The notes below the pieces were generated by a model. It saw only the letters and a list, made by a program, of their open reading frames with translations, searched no databases and was not told the origin of the DNA. Below, piece by piece: positions 46,807 to 58,515 of a stretch of DNA of 64,000 bases (positions within the stretch are counted from its first letter, which is position 1; the number at the start of each line of letters is the position of its first letter). The stretch is from assembly GCA_018524725.1 (NCBI GenBank), contig JAEUWP010000470.1:620001-684000 (forward strand), given 5' to 3'. This stretch comes from Podaxis mareebaensis. Taxonomy: Eukaryota; Basidiomycota; Agaricomycetes; Agaricales; Agaricaceae. The translations under genes were made by a program, and so were the position numbers.

Positions 46807-47500
46807 TCACGGTAAATCCGCGATTTCCTCAGGTTTAAAGAATGTTCTGAGCCATTGGGCCTCTTGCTCCATCTCTTCGAGCGACCGAGGAAGCCTGTTT
46901 TCATCAGCGTCAACTTTCAGGGGTACGTGGATTTGAAATTTGCCGAAGTCTGAGGCGAGATTGCCTTCCCCTTCTTCGAGGGCTGGATAAACAGCATCGT
47001 TCTTATCAGAGTAGCGGTCACCAATGGCCTTGCGAGGAAGCAGGTGAAAGTGTACATGTGGTACACTTTGGCCAGCGGCCTTGCCATCCTGCAGTACGGC
47101 ATTAGCACCTGGTTTCTGGTCAAGGACCAAGGAAGGGCTTACTTGACAAGCAACGGTTAAAGCGTCGGCCCCGTAGGCTCGTTCAATGACTGTTCCGACG
47201 CGTTGGATGCTATGCATGAGTGAGGTCAATTCAGAAGCTATGAAACAGTCATTCAAGCCTTCTTCAGGTGTATAGTGCCGCGGATTACCGTTCAGATCTG
47301 CTAGCCTGGATACAGGCCGTGTGGGGGCGACAAGAACATCTACCCAAGATCAGCACGTTAGTATATAATAGTCCCAATTGGACTCCAGACATACGTCCGG
47401 GCACTATTGGCTTGAGGTTTACAATGGCATAAGAAAGCGATGTCCTGTAAAATGCCTGACGAGTGACTTCAAAAGTGGAGAAAAGTAGGCTGGAAGGCAT
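46807..47500 (-). CDS. HNT2: HIT-family hydrolase, Fhit/Hnt2-like (diadenosine polyphosphate hydrolase)
   Basis: Nucleotide hydrolase of the histidine-triad family. The start at 47500 gives MPSSLLFSTFEVTRQAFYRT and SLSYAIVNLKPIVPGR. The next exons give DVLVAPTRPVSRLADLN, ASELTSLMHSIQRVGTVIER and YGADALTVACQ. The catalytic triad His-x-His-x-His lies in DGKAAGQSVPHVHFHLLPRK and is intact (HVHFH). The C-terminal part has RSLEEMEQEAQWLRTFF. Introns: one after LADLN that removes a stretch opening GTAATCC and ending TTTCATAG, and one that ends CTGCAG before GATGGC. These joins are needed for family continuity. Length fits Fhit/Hnt2. The stop is at 46807. Confidence 0.9.
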
Positions 47501-47856
47501 TTTCAGAGTTCTTAGGCAATGCGAGGATTGTAGTGAAATCGTCATTTCGTTCTCGTCGGCGGTTCCCGAGCGCATCATATTCAATTCGTTTGCCCCGTGT
47601 CCAACACATTGACGCAGGTTGACGCTCGCAACATGGAGCTACCACAATGGTGGTCCCATACGGTCCTTTTCATTCTCTAATTTGGGCATACTTGCAACCA
47701 CCGTGTAATATCGTTATTCCCAACCCACTCGCTTTCACACCCGTGCTATTTTAGGACCATGTTTTCCTGGCTGAGGTCATCAGCGTCTGCTGCGTCCTGG
47801 GACACTGGAAGTAGGCGCTGCTCCTTCGCTGTACTTCTCTCGCAGTGTTGAGGACC

Positions 47857-49556
47857 ATGGCTTCAACAAAGGATTTTAACGTCGCAATCGTTGGCGGTGG
47901 AATGTGTGGCCTCGCATGGTATTCTATCGTCAAATCCAATTGTCGGCGATAATTAATCTAGCGCGAATAGTGCTATCGGTCTCGCTAAACGGGGAATTCG
48001 TGCAGATGTATTTGAGGCCGCTGTGAGCCATCCAGAAAGATTTATATGCGTGCTGATATTCACGATGACCCTCAGCCGGAGTTTGGTCAGGTAGGAGCTG
48101 GTGTTGGAATAGGCGGGTATTCCCTCTTCAAAATCATGTTGATAGTGGGCTGAAACTACAGGACAGGACTTAATGCTATTAGGGCACTCGATGGTATTGG
48201 CATCTTGGAACCCGTCCTACAGAAAACCGATACCAAGAAACCAACGTTAAGGAGCTTCATATTTGTATCAGGTTCTGGTGAACACGAAATCGTTTATGAT
48301 GTGGGTGAACCTTCTCATCGTGCTAAACTTTTGAATTTACAAGTCATCAGTACGCCAAGCATTCTGGCCAATTTGGGCTAGGGATATACAGGCCGGCATT
48401 CTTGGATGCACTACTGCCTTTACTCAATCCAGAGTCCCTTCACTTGAAGAAGAAATGTGTTCTAGTGGTACCCCTAGCGACAGGAAAATACCGCCTAGAC
48501 TTTGAAGACGGGACAACCCATGAAACAGACCTCGTCATTGGGGCCGATGGTATTAAAAGCACCGTCCGCGCCTGTGTGGTCGGCAACGCACAGCCCGACC
48601 TCGTCTTCACCAATGTTGTAGCGTACCGGGGCTTAGTGCCTCACGAAGCCCTAGTAAAGGCGGGAATCAAAACGATGGTGAACAAGATGCCCATATGCTG
48701 GATGGCAGTAGATAAGGTTAGTATGGAATCGTCTACACTAGATCTATCTAACAAGTCGTCCATCTCCTAGCACATAATCACATTTCCCATGCAGGGAACG
48801 GGAATAGTTCGTGCCTACTCTACTTGGCTGGCAACTACAAGACTCACAGCTAATTCCACTAGATCAATGTCGTATTATTTGCGAGAGATTCGTCAAAGCC
48901 TATGGGGCCGCAATTAAGAGGATCATGGGTCGAGATTGTTCCCAAATCCGAAATCAAGGCCTTATACGATGATCTGGGAAATGATGCAAGGATCATCGTT
49001 GACCATGTCAATAGCGCGAGTAAATGGTACATCCATGCGGTCAGCCCAACTCTTTCCAGCTATGTGTCCGGGAAGGTTGTCCTCGTGGGTGATTCTGTAC
49101 GCTGATTCCCTTGTCGATCCTCCCCGTCAACCATTGAACGTCATGACAGGCCCATGGCATGCAGCCTCACCTAGGAGCAGGCGTCGGACAGGGGTTTGAG
49201 GACGTCTACGTCCTTTGTCGCTTATTGAGCTTCCCAGGGACTAAGCTGTCTAATCTCGATGTGCGTGGAACTTCGAAACCTTCTTGCTCTTCCGCTGACG
49301 TTTTGTGCAGCGCGTGCTCAAAATATATGATGAACTGCGGCCGCGCCGTGCTAATATGGTCCTGGAAGGAAGTGCCAGAGCTGGTATGATATATGATAGT
49401 TTCGGCAAACCCGGATGCGGAGTGGAATGGGCACAGCGAAAATTGGCTGGCATATGGGAATCTGTCTGGCACCATGATCTGAAACGAGAGGTAGACGAGG
49501 CCCTCGAGGTGTTAAAGGGTGATCCCGCATTCATGCATGCTACGTCACGCCTATGA
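47857..49556 (+). CDS. FAD-dependent monooxygenase (salicylate hydroxylase-like)
   Basis: Class A flavin hydroxylase, probably acting on an aromatic acid with NAD(P)H. The start at 47857 gives MASTKDFNVAIVGGGMCGLA, with the GxGxxG dinucleotide-binding fold (here GGGMCG). Later exons give AIGLAKRGIRADVFEAA, GAGVGIG, LDGIGILEPVLQKTDTKKP, and the DG motif in DLVIGADGIKSTVR. The FAD ribityl-binding motif appears as GDS-AHGMQPHLGAGVGQGFED after an intron. Substrate specificity cannot be read from the sequence. Typical length (~430 residues). Sequence between about 48030 and 48400 is split by several short introns, so some joins there are less certain. The gene faces the F-box/LRR gene at 49698. 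Confidence 0.85.
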
Positions 49557-49697
49557 AAGAAATGATTCTGGACGAGAGGGCTGGTGTTATATATCATTAG
49601 GGTATCAACTATCAAAGTAAAACACAACAAGTACTTGTGGCGAACTGAGTTGGGGAAACAAGCAAGCACTAATGGTACATATATCAGTTCCACAAAA

Positions 49698-51074
49698 TCA
49701 GTCAAATTCATTCCAATCAGCATCAAGAACGCGGACGCCTCTGCGCAGTAGTCGCCTTCTCCACTCCTTCACCTCACCTTGCACACCCGCCTCTTGAGCT
49801 CGCGAGGAAAGGCCTTTCTTCAGCTTCTTTACCCCCCTCGCACGGACAACATGTAAATATGGTAAGCGAGGCAGCTGCTTGTCCAGCACCGACCAAAAGT
49901 CTGCATCCGGCCGAGGAATGGATAAAATCTGTAATGGGTGGTTCTCAATCAAAGCCAACTGAGGTAAAGGCTTCTCCAACGAGAGGTGCCGCAACTTTGG
50001 ACAAAACTGCAGAAGATTTGCCGGAGATGGATGAAGCCTCGTGGGCCAGGATTTCGGCGTAAACAAGAGGAGGGATCGGAGGTTTTGTCCGTGAGTCACG
50101 AGGAACTCGGATGCGAGGGAAATAGGGTATGGTATGTCATCATAAGGAGTCAACGTCAATTTCTGGAGGGACGGAAGGGGTGAATAAAGAAGCGCGAGCA
50201 TGAGAGGGGAACGATGCATTGAGAGAAGCGTGAGATTTCGTAGTTTCGGGAGGTTGAGTGGGGCAAAGGTGCCAAGTTCGTGTAAGATGGCGTTGTCGGC
50301 TTCAGTGGGAATGAATTCCTCAAAGATGGTCTCGAGCTCGACTGGGTCTACGCCCTGGCCAATGAGTTCCAGGTCCTCGATATTCGGACACCGCCTGAGG
50401 AGTTGGACGAAGGGGTCTTCATCCGGAATCGTGGAGGTTGGGAGGAAATAGGAAATCCCTCGAAGACTACGCAAATTAACAGCGCCTTCGCGCTGAGCGA
50501 GTGAGTGCAGTACACGGCGACTCACAAGAAAGGCCGGGTTGATTGATAGTTGTTGAAGAAATGGTGTGAGTGGAAAGAGTTGGGTGAGGAGTGAGTCGAG
50601 GTGGAGTGCTTGCTGCGCGCCCTCAGGTATGAGATTTGAGAGGTCGAGCTCTTGCACCCAGCGTCCAGGGGCTGAATATGGTATCCTGCGGATGGAGTCC
50701 CATTTTTGATCGGCAGCATAGAGGCGCTGATGGAACTTCTCGAGGACTTCGATGGAGGTGAACTCGATTCTGGAGCAGAGGATTGGGAGGGCGACATCCT
50801 ATAAGTGTACAAGGCATTGTTAGTTCGTAAATTTAGAGCTGAGGAGGAATAATACCTTGAGAGACTTGCAGATAATCAAGAGTGAAAGTGCCCAGGTTGT
50901 GACTTCGCGGCCACCACTTGCCACAGCAAAAGCGAAAATCTCGCCCCAAACTTCAGCAGGTAGAGGCTTCAGGGGCTTGCGAAACGGCAGCAGGGGAAGC
51001 AAGAGCAGTTTCCCTGAACGTTGAGCATATGGGCGTGGATGTAAGAGGACGGTTGCTGAGCCCATGGAGGTCAT
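49698..51074 (-). CDS. F-box-like/LRR protein
   Basis: Two exons, 50856-51074 and 49698-50798, joined through a 57-base GT-AG intron (AAG|GTATTA, CTTATAG|GAT). The first exon has a Leu/Arg-rich lead and PLKPLPAEVWGEIFAFAVAS, an F-box-like start motif, followed by LSLLIICKSLK|DVALPILCSR. The second exon shows leucine-rich periodicity: VQELDLSNLIPEG, LTPFLQQLSINPAFL, RCPNIEDLELIGQGVD, LPKLRNLTLLSMHRSPLM, LPSLQKLTLTPYDD and CPKLRHLSLEKPLP. It ends RRGVRVLDADWNEFD. Probably a substrate-recognition subunit of SCF-type ligases or another LRR adaptor; substrate unknown. Start choice: an ATG pair exists (MTS and MGS); the first is used. Confidence 0.8.
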
Positions 51075-51462
51075 GATGATGTCGGGTGGTCGTATAAAGA
51101 GCTGGGCTGGGTAGCGTGCTGCCGAGTAATTAACGGACGGAAAAATGAGGATAGCCCTGAGCTTTGCCTGCCTAAGATCCCTGACCCTTGAACATGCCAA
51201 GGTAAGTATGAGCTGAGAGGGTCGGACGCTCCACCCCACGGAAAGCAAAGGATCTGGTCAGTCAGATGATAGTGTAGGGACCAATTGATGATTAATGGTG
51301 TCTGGTTTTCCCGATTAACCCACGACACTAAATCTATCCATGTCACCATCTCGACAAGTTCAAAAGTCTGCAATAAAGTAGCTTGATCAAGGAGTACAAG
51401 TGCGAGAGATACATCGCGTAGGTACGACTAAGTGATACGCGGAAAAAAGTACCGTAAGCGAG

Positions 51463-53131
51463 TCATAGTATGTCGCTCATTTCCTCCATAAACTTCGCGT
51501 AATCGTCATTCTTCTTGCTTTCCACCTTCTTTACGTCGGTCGACGGGCCTGCAGCAGCAACAGGTACAGGTCCGAACTTGTTTTTCAGCATTCCAACGAG
51601 GTCTGGTCGAGCCTCGGTTGAAGCGGATTCTGACTCCCCAGCCTCCCCTCCGTTTCTGGGCTCAGATGGACCCAGGGATGGCGCGGAATCGACTTTGGAG
51701 CTAGGACCAGTGCTTGGGGCGGCAGCCTTTTTCCGTTTCAACGAGCTAGGGACGAATGCAGTTGCTTCTTTCTTGAAATCCCGCAATTGAGGTGCGGCGA
51801 CAACGGTTGCATTAGCGAGTTCCGCTGCGGCTGTAGGTTTGGGAGGAAGCGACGGGTTATGCGGTAATGGAGAACGCGTGGCAGTTTGATTTGCGCGGTG
51901 GGCTTGGTAAGTCGTGTGAGGAATTAACGATAGGGGGTCCTGCATGGATGACATTGATTGGCTGCGGGGGAAGAAGCCTGGTGGTGGAGGTGGTAAAGGC
52001 GCAGCAAATCCGGGTGGAGGAGGTGGATAGGCCATGCCGGGTTGGAATGGGACTCCAGGAGGTGGGAATAACGCAGTGCCAGGAGGGAGACCGGGAGGGG
52101 GTGGTGGCGGTGGCGGAACCGCACCAGGTACCATGGGGGGGAAGGAGGGAGGTACCGGAATATTTCCGATAGGAAAGCCTGTAGGTGGCGGAGGTGGTGG
52201 AGGAACGGGGTTGGGTGGCGTGTTCGGGTCTGTGCAGAGATTCAAATGAGAAAAAAAACGCTGACGATGCTACTGCGTCAACAAACCATCTTTATTCGGA
52301 GGAGGGCCTTCTGGCAGAAAGATTTCATCGTCGTCCTCGACCAGTTCGTAACCAGGCGGTAGTCCCACTGGCATAGAGGCATCATCGCCGCCATCCTCTG
52401 AGAAAAATGAGAGGCGAATTAGACCATCAACAGCTCAATGACGCACCTGCTTCACTGTCCAACTCGTCCTGTCGTAGTGCTGTCAAAAGGTCATCAGTGT
52501 TTAATGCAGCAGGATACAATCAAAACACTCACGACGCTCCATGTAAGGCATTCCAGGAGGAGGTACACCATACGGGTTCATAACGGGATCGTAGTATATA
52601 CTACGTTCCGGATGACGCGGTAGGCCCTTCTTGTTGAATAAGTTTCTCTTCTGGGGTACTGGTTCCTTGGTTTCCGGCTTTGCGTCGGCATCGTTCTGTT
52701 TCCGGCGTCTGCGATACACGAGGTTGCGCTGTTCGGGATGTTCTTTGACATACTCTTCCTTCTTCTTGTTAATCTTTTCTAACTCGGCCTTGAGTTCGGC
52801 AAGTCTGGCTTTGTCGCCATTTGAGGATTCAAGTTGTTTGATTTCCTCCTCAAGGTCTGCAAGATGATCAGGCGCTGTGTGCCGTAGCTGAGGAGAACAG
52901 CATACCCGTTGTATCTTTCTTGACGAGAGCAAAATCGCGAGCTTTGGCGCGCTCGGCCTTGTTCTACTACAAATAGTTGTATGAGTGGATGAATTTCCCG
53001 AGACGGTGTGTCATGCCTTCTTGAGCTCCTTTTTGCGCTGTGCCTTGCCTAGTCGACGTCAGGAAGGTGTAGAAATGAGAAGCATGGGACGTACGGTAAG
53101 CTTCAGCGGGATTGAGGTTTCCCTTTGCCAT
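51463..53131 (-). CDS. WBP11: WW domain-binding protein 11-like splicing factor
   Basis: Nuclear pre-mRNA splicing factor of the WBP11/SIPP1 family. The start at 53131 (MAKGNLNPAEAYR) continues in KKELKKNKAERAKARDFALV, the conserved basic WBP11 N-terminus. A coiled-coil segment follows (DLEEEIKQLESSNGDKARLA and AELEKINKKKEEYVKE), then RRRRKQNDADAK and LFNKKGLPRHPERSIYYDPV. A long Pro/Gly-rich region carries PPPPPPP and PPGMPY-type WW-binding runs (about 51900-52230). The end is MLKNKFGPVPVAAAG and DDYAKFMEEMSDIL, the family's conserved C-terminal motif. Exons are separated by short introns. A 172-base divergent promoter separates it from RNF10. Confidence 0.9.
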
Positions 53132-53303
53132 GGAGGAGAGAAAGCACGTGTTCTGTGTGGTTGAGTCATGACATGACTCTGCTTTCTCGATCCTTGCCTC
53201 GGCCCAGCTTCCCACCTCTCCGGGAGCTTGCCCTCCTCCCCGCCTCCACCGTTCTCGACACCATCGTCTCTGACGCGCTCGCTATCCGCGTTTCCCATGT
53301 CCC
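53132..53303. promoter_or_regulatory. Very compact divergent promoter (WBP11 / RNF10)
   Basis: Only 172 bases separate two divergent start codons, so the two promoters and 5' leaders must share this space. The text is CT/GA-rich without a TATA box. Confidence 0.6.
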
Positions 53304-55486
53304 ATGTCCGACCTACCGACTGCTAACCGGTCTTACACACCCAAGCGTGTGGCCAAGATGGCCTCTAATCAGCCCACCAACTTGAATCACCTTCTCAACT
53401 TCACGCTCCCTCCGAGGCAGGCACGCCCCCTAGGCACTCCTCGTAGGAGCAGGAAAACGGGAAATACGCAGGGTGTATGGAATAAAGAGCGTGAGTTGGC
53501 AGCGCCGTTATCTGTTCCCTACTATCCTAACCACGTTCCCTCGGAATAGGCTTCGTAAATGCCCAGTATCGTTTTGTCATGAATCCCAGCGGCGATTACA
53601 CCGTGCACTTTGCTGATCCAGACATGCACGTATCTCCTCTGCCTTCATGATAGCATTATTCATGCCCGTGCTAGTTTCTTCCAATGGCAAGACATCTTGC
53701 AGGTTATCATACCTCGGTCTCCAGTGCTGGGTCCCGCTACGGCGGCCGGAGATCAATCATTGCCCGTCCAGGACGATAGCCAGACAAGTTGTCCTATCTG
53801 TTTGTCTCCTCCAGTCGCTCCCCGAATGACTAAATGCGGTCATGTAAGTTATACCATCACTTCCGTCACTTTGAGTTAGGATTGAACATTTCGTTCACGT
53901 AGATCTTCTGTTTTCCATGCATCTTGCATTATCTCGGCACCTCCGACAACAAATGGGCTCGATGTCCGATTTGTTTTGACTCGGTGAACGAGCGACAGCT
54001 CAAATGTGTCAAGTGGTTTGATGGGCCCGTCGACAGCGTGGATGATGTCAATGGTTCCACACCTGCATCTTCTTCTTCGTCATCGACTATCGATAGCGCT
54101 TTCGAACACGTTCTCCGACCAGGGTCGTCTTTGCGCATGCGTCTTATCCAACGCCCGCAAATTACTACACTTGCCCTCCCACGCTCACATACATGGCCCT
54201 CGGATCTCTTACCACCCCACCAAGCTCCCTTTCACTTCCTTCCGGATGTTTACAATTTCGCAAAGTTTATGCTTGCCACGCCAACCTACCTCATTTCAGA
54301 TCTCACCAGAGACTTGGATGAACTGGCGTCGGAACGCCGCATTCTTGCTGGCATGAAAGATGACCTCGGTATATCCTTCGTGGATGGAGCTGAGGCCAAA
54401 GTTCGACAACAGATTGCCAAGGCAGCGGCGCTGGATACACCTATCCTTAAGGAGCAGATTGAAAAGGCTCTCAAAGATCAACATGACCTTGAAGAACGGT
54501 TGGCTCTCCACGAACGAAGGCGGAAGGATGAAGAATCGTCTCAGGCTGCCTCTCAAGATGAGGTTCCTGCTCATTTCCTCGCCACCAAATCACAAGGTGC
54601 CCTCACGCTAAACCCAACCACACCTTCCGAAAACCGCCAAGTTCCCGCTTCGCAAGAGTCACTACCGAGGCCGACGGTAACACACTCCCGCCATCACCCT
54701 CGCCAGCGACGAAACATCAATCCGCCGCCCCCATCTACACAGACGTATTACTACTACCAGGCTGCATCAGGATTACCTATCTACCTTCACCCACTCGATA
54801 TCCGGATCCTTCTATCACATTTCAGCAGCTATTCTGCGTTCCCAGATAACATCACTGTCCGGGTGGAAGCTTTCTCTGAAAGCACAATTGACGATGACCT
54901 TCGCAGGCGTTGCAAATACCTTGCACACATGCCGGAAGGAGCTGACGTCGTGTTCATCGAAGCGGATCTAAGAGGCGTTGTTGGTGTAGAAGGCTTGAAG
55001 AATTTTGAAGGACCACTAAAATTGCGGATGACTAGGCGGAGGGAGAAGGGAAAGAAGGATGACAAGGCCAAGGCAAGGGCAGAGGAGCGCGAGAGGGAGA
55101 AACAGAAGTTGTTGACAGCGTCGACTTCATATTCCGTCTCCCATTCAAATCCGATGCCAATCCACGACACACGACCTGTGGACGACTTTTCGGCGTTGGT
55201 GGCATCACCTTCAGAAGGATCCGGAGCCTCCCCTCCTACCTCGGTGTCGTCGTCTCAGCAACAACAGAGTCCAACAGGTGCCTGGGGTGCGAGAAGTTTT
55301 GCTTCGGCATTACATTCGCCTCCGACGCACTCGCCGAGGCGCGGACAACAGAGAGGGACGATTAACGTAGAGGATGAGTGGGATTTCGACGTCGCGTGGC
55401 ATGAGTTGGAACAGAGAGCCGGCGGGAGGCGAAAGAAGGGCGCGAAGCTCGTCGTCCTCGGAGGCGGTGGTGGGCGACGGCGCTAG
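53304..55486 (+). CDS. RNF10: RING finger ubiquitin ligase, RNF10/Mag2 family
   Basis: Predicted E3 ubiquitin ligase; in yeast and man this family marks ribosomal proteins on stalled 40S subunits. The start at 53304 gives MSDLPTANRSYTPKRVAKMA, then SNQPTNLNHLLNFTLPP. The N-terminal conserved block reads FVNAQYRFVMNPSGDYTVHF, followed across an intron by FFQWQDILQVIIPRSP. The RING is split by an intron: SCPICLSPPVAPRMTKCGH and then IFCFPCILHYLGTSDNKWAR with CPICFDSV, supplying all zinc ligands. A long disordered region with a coiled coil (SSQAASQDEVPAHFL nearby) and a conserved YYYYQAASGLPIYLHPLD block follow. Another conserved stretch is FIEADLRGVVGVEGLKNFEG. It ends GGGGGRRR. The intron 53626-53674 uses a GC donor; no GT alternative keeps the frame. 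Confidence 0.88.
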
Positions 55487-56228
55487 GTGCTAGTTGACTG
55501 GATGGAGAGTGTTTCTTGCGTTTTCGATCTCTTGTCTCAGTAGTCGTAAATTTGTTTTCGTGCCTTCAACCTCCAGCTCTAGTTATCATATTATATACAG
55601 GACCTTTTAAATACAATGTATCAATCAAGCCCAAAGATGTGATAGAAATGTATTCTCAGCCTGAGGGGTTATGTAGTATCAGAGATTGAATACAAGCAGA
55701 TAATTTATATTTCAGTGTAGTTAAATTATCCTTCTAGTGGTAAAAAGATGGATGAAAAAAATGCAGAGAAAGGAAACAGAGAAAGAGTCTCCAGGACAGA
55801 TGAAATTCATCGGGACTGGTAAAGACATTCGGCAGGCCATACACATGGGTTATAAACGCAACGCAGTCGTACAAATACAACCGTCGACGTGGACAGTCTG
55901 ACAACCGTACGTAGTGGTATCATAGACTACCTAGGGTTAAAGAAGGAGAAAGGGTATTAAACAGGTGAATCATAAACGGCCGGGGAAAGGGGAAGATATC
56001 TGTCATGGAAAACAAAAAAAGCCTCGGTATGATAAACAACATCCGGTTTGAGACTGAAGAGGAGGAAGCAAGGCAGGAACATTCGTCATTCCCTTGTAAC
56101 ACAACTTGGGCGTAACAGATGTGTCGTGACATAGCCGAATCCGTGCGGTAGCGTGAGAGACGAAGATGGCACCCTCCGCACATGGGAGACAGTGGCACAC
56201 TCTTGCGTCACATGTATGATAGAGAATT
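55487..56228. other. Convergent 3' region of RNF10 and SHO1
   Basis: About 740 bases between facing stop codons, AT-rich around 55560-55740, holding two 3' UTRs. No domain-bearing frame. Confidence 0.5.
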
Positions 56229-57453
56229 TTAGATGAGAGAAAGGTAGTTAGAAGGTGCGACTGGAAGATGTGTGTTAGTTGACGGGGTGAGGGATAAGGA
56301 TGCACGATGCACTCACTTCCTACTGTTCCGTCGGCCTTCCTGGCTTGCCACCATTTACCAGCCTTGTCTACGATATCTAGCACTTCACCCTTGCTGAAGG
56401 AAATTTCGTTAGGGTCATCAGGATTTGCAGTATCTAACAACTAAGTCAGTGATTGCCGATAAACAAGCGAGAAAAAACAACATACAGGCGTACAGGGCTC
56501 GCGCCTTGTAAGCAAAAGAATCCACTGATTGCGGCGCAGGCTCTACAGCGGAGTTGGCTCCTTGCGAACCCCCAGCACCAATACCTGCCATAAGTGGCGA
56601 ATGAGGACCATTGTCTACACCTCCGATAGAACCAGCATTAGTACCAGCAGCATTGTTAATGCTTCCCGGGCCTCCAGTTCCACCACCAATACTCTTGTTC
56701 GCAGCATCGATGCTCCCAGCAAAACTGTTCTGGCTGCGGAGGGCATTGCCTCCGCCGGCATAACCGCTCCCCACTTTCGAGTCGTACCCGACTTCCGGAG
56801 AACCGATACCGCCTCCCGAAACGTAGCCTCCTGCATAGCCGTTGCCTCCACCCATGTTATGCATAGAAGATTGTGTGCGCGTCCTTCGACGACGGGAGGG
56901 GGGAGTAAGACCACCATTTCCCATGGAGTTGAAGATGTGGAAAGCGAGAGAGTCTTCCTCGGAGGTGAAGTAGAGGACCCATAGGATGTTTACGATGGAG
57001 AGGATGAGCCAGCCAGCAGACATAGCTTTGACGGCGGCGCCAGCGCCGTCAAATCTGACACCGCCGACGGAGAATACAATGGCGACGGCACCAAAGACGG
57101 ATATCTGGAAGCGATGCATGGAGATTGCATCTGTTGCTAGAGTGTAGAGAACCCCGAGGATAAGGAATAGTTCGAGGAAGATGGCAAACCATAGCGTGCC
57201 AGCAGAACCACCTGGAAGCCATATCAGCGCGTCAGAAGTGGTTGGTTACAAGGGAAAGCTGACTACGTACGGGCCTCGACGAAACTTTGGGAAATGAAGG
57301 TAATAAACCAGGCAGCCTGTTAGCGAAGAGATGAGGTCAATTTGATTGTTAGGAAAGGAGATGACTGACGATTGAGAGAATGGAAGTGAAGAGAAAGAGA
57401 TAATGGGTGAGTATTGGCGTAAAGTCGAGACCTTCGCTTCCACGGGGCGGCAT
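56229..57453 (-). CDS. SHO1: Sho1-type osmosensor with SH3 domain
   Basis: Plasma-membrane osmosensor feeding the HOG MAP-kinase pathway. Five exons (57370-57453, 57271-57316, 56486-57211, 56317-56433, 56229-56260) give 334 residues. The N-terminus [20 protein letters not shown] starts a four-TM module: [57 protein letters not shown] and [18 protein letters not shown] Gly/Asn/Ser-rich cytosolic linker follows ([15 protein letters not shown]). The C-terminal SH3 domain reads [19 protein letters not shown], then [20 protein letters not shown] and the last exon [10 protein letters not shown]. The ALYAYTA and conserved WW of SH3 are present. Architecture and length are standard for Sho1; the cytosolic linker is long and low-complexity. 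Confidence 0.92.
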
Positions 57454-57718
57454 GGCTGGAGAGAAGAGACAAGCACACTGGACTGCACAAACAAGCTGGC
57501 AACGCAAACCAGCCAACCAGCCTGCGTCCCGTGGGAACTCGCTCTACTTATGGTTCTCTCAAAGTCGCACCACCAAAACAACGGCTACGGCACTTGCTGC
57601 ACTAACATAACGGCCACCATCCAATAGCTCCTTAATGTCAGAAGAATAAAATATACCAATCGCCCCATCTTGGCGAAAGTCCTCAGTTGGTGGCGTATCT
57701 CGCTCTAGCCACGGCATC

Positions 57719-58515
57719 ATGCATCTCATAGGTGGATATATAAAGATGAACACCGCAGCAACGGCGCCCGTGCCCACCCGCTTTATGGACAACTCGTCCC
57801 TCACTATAACTGAGATCCGTTTTGTTTCAAGAGTTGTAACCGGTCTGCTGACCGCTGCCGGACTCTCTTGTTGCCTTGTTGGTAGTGCCGCTGGTTACGA
57901 ACACGGCATCACTCGAACACCTAATGTTGAGGTTCTAAGTTATTAGGAGAGCATCTTGAACTGACGAGCGCGCACCTCTAGGATGTTGATGTCCTCGTCA
58001 TGACTGACGAGAGCACAGACAAGCTGAAGGACTACCTTGTGTCCGCCGACTCGTCGTTTTACTGGGCAAAGCCAGTAACGAATCCACAGGCAAGCTATCA
58101 GGTTCTCTGGTACAAGTTCCCGTTCCGCGAGGCATCCGAGTCCTCCAAGAAGAGTTGTCGCGTAGATCTATTCACTCCTGGAATGATCCATCTGCCACGA
58201 ATACCAAGCGACAAAATATTTTATTCCGATTCCAACATACCAGTCATGCCATTTTTTCCTGTCGCACTACACAAGATCCAGGCCTGGAAAGCCCACCTGG
58301 CTTCTACTAAACCTTGGGCAGCCACTAAGCAGAGAAATGATGTCAATGATATCAATGACCTGCTGAATGTGGCGATGACCATGGATGAACACCTCCATGA
58401 CCAGACTTGGCTGGAACAGTGGTTTCTGGATGAGGCGGTTGAAGGTGTCAGGCAGTACATTGTTGAACATCCAGACGCGGCACCTGGCTGGGCCAAACTA
58501 GGTTTTGGGGGGTAA
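57719..58515 (+). CDS. Nucleotidyltransferase-fold hypothetical protein
   Basis: Exons 57719-57925 and 57982-58515 give 246 residues from the first Met, or 237 from the second Met at 57746. The second is preceded by GGATATATAAAG, so either may be used. I recognise it as a family common in basidiomycetes without an assigned function. The fold signature is LVGSAAGYEHGITRTPNDVD followed by VLV: Gly-Ser, a spacer of ~12, then Asp-Val-Asp. This is the nucleotidyltransferase metal-binding pattern. A third carboxylate, Asp in SCRVDLFTPGMIHLP, fits the usual position. C-terminal text KLQAWKAHLASTKPW and DINDLLNVAMTMDEHL resembles the helical part of such proteins. The target (RNA, nucleotide or drug) is unknown. 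The intergenic distance to SHO1 is 265 bases. Confidence 0.72.

Noticed and set aside
51924..52249. Several frames antisense to the WBP11 proline-rich region
   Set aside because: Gly-rich and His/Leu-rich translations are shadows of the CCN/GGN repeats on the opposite strand.
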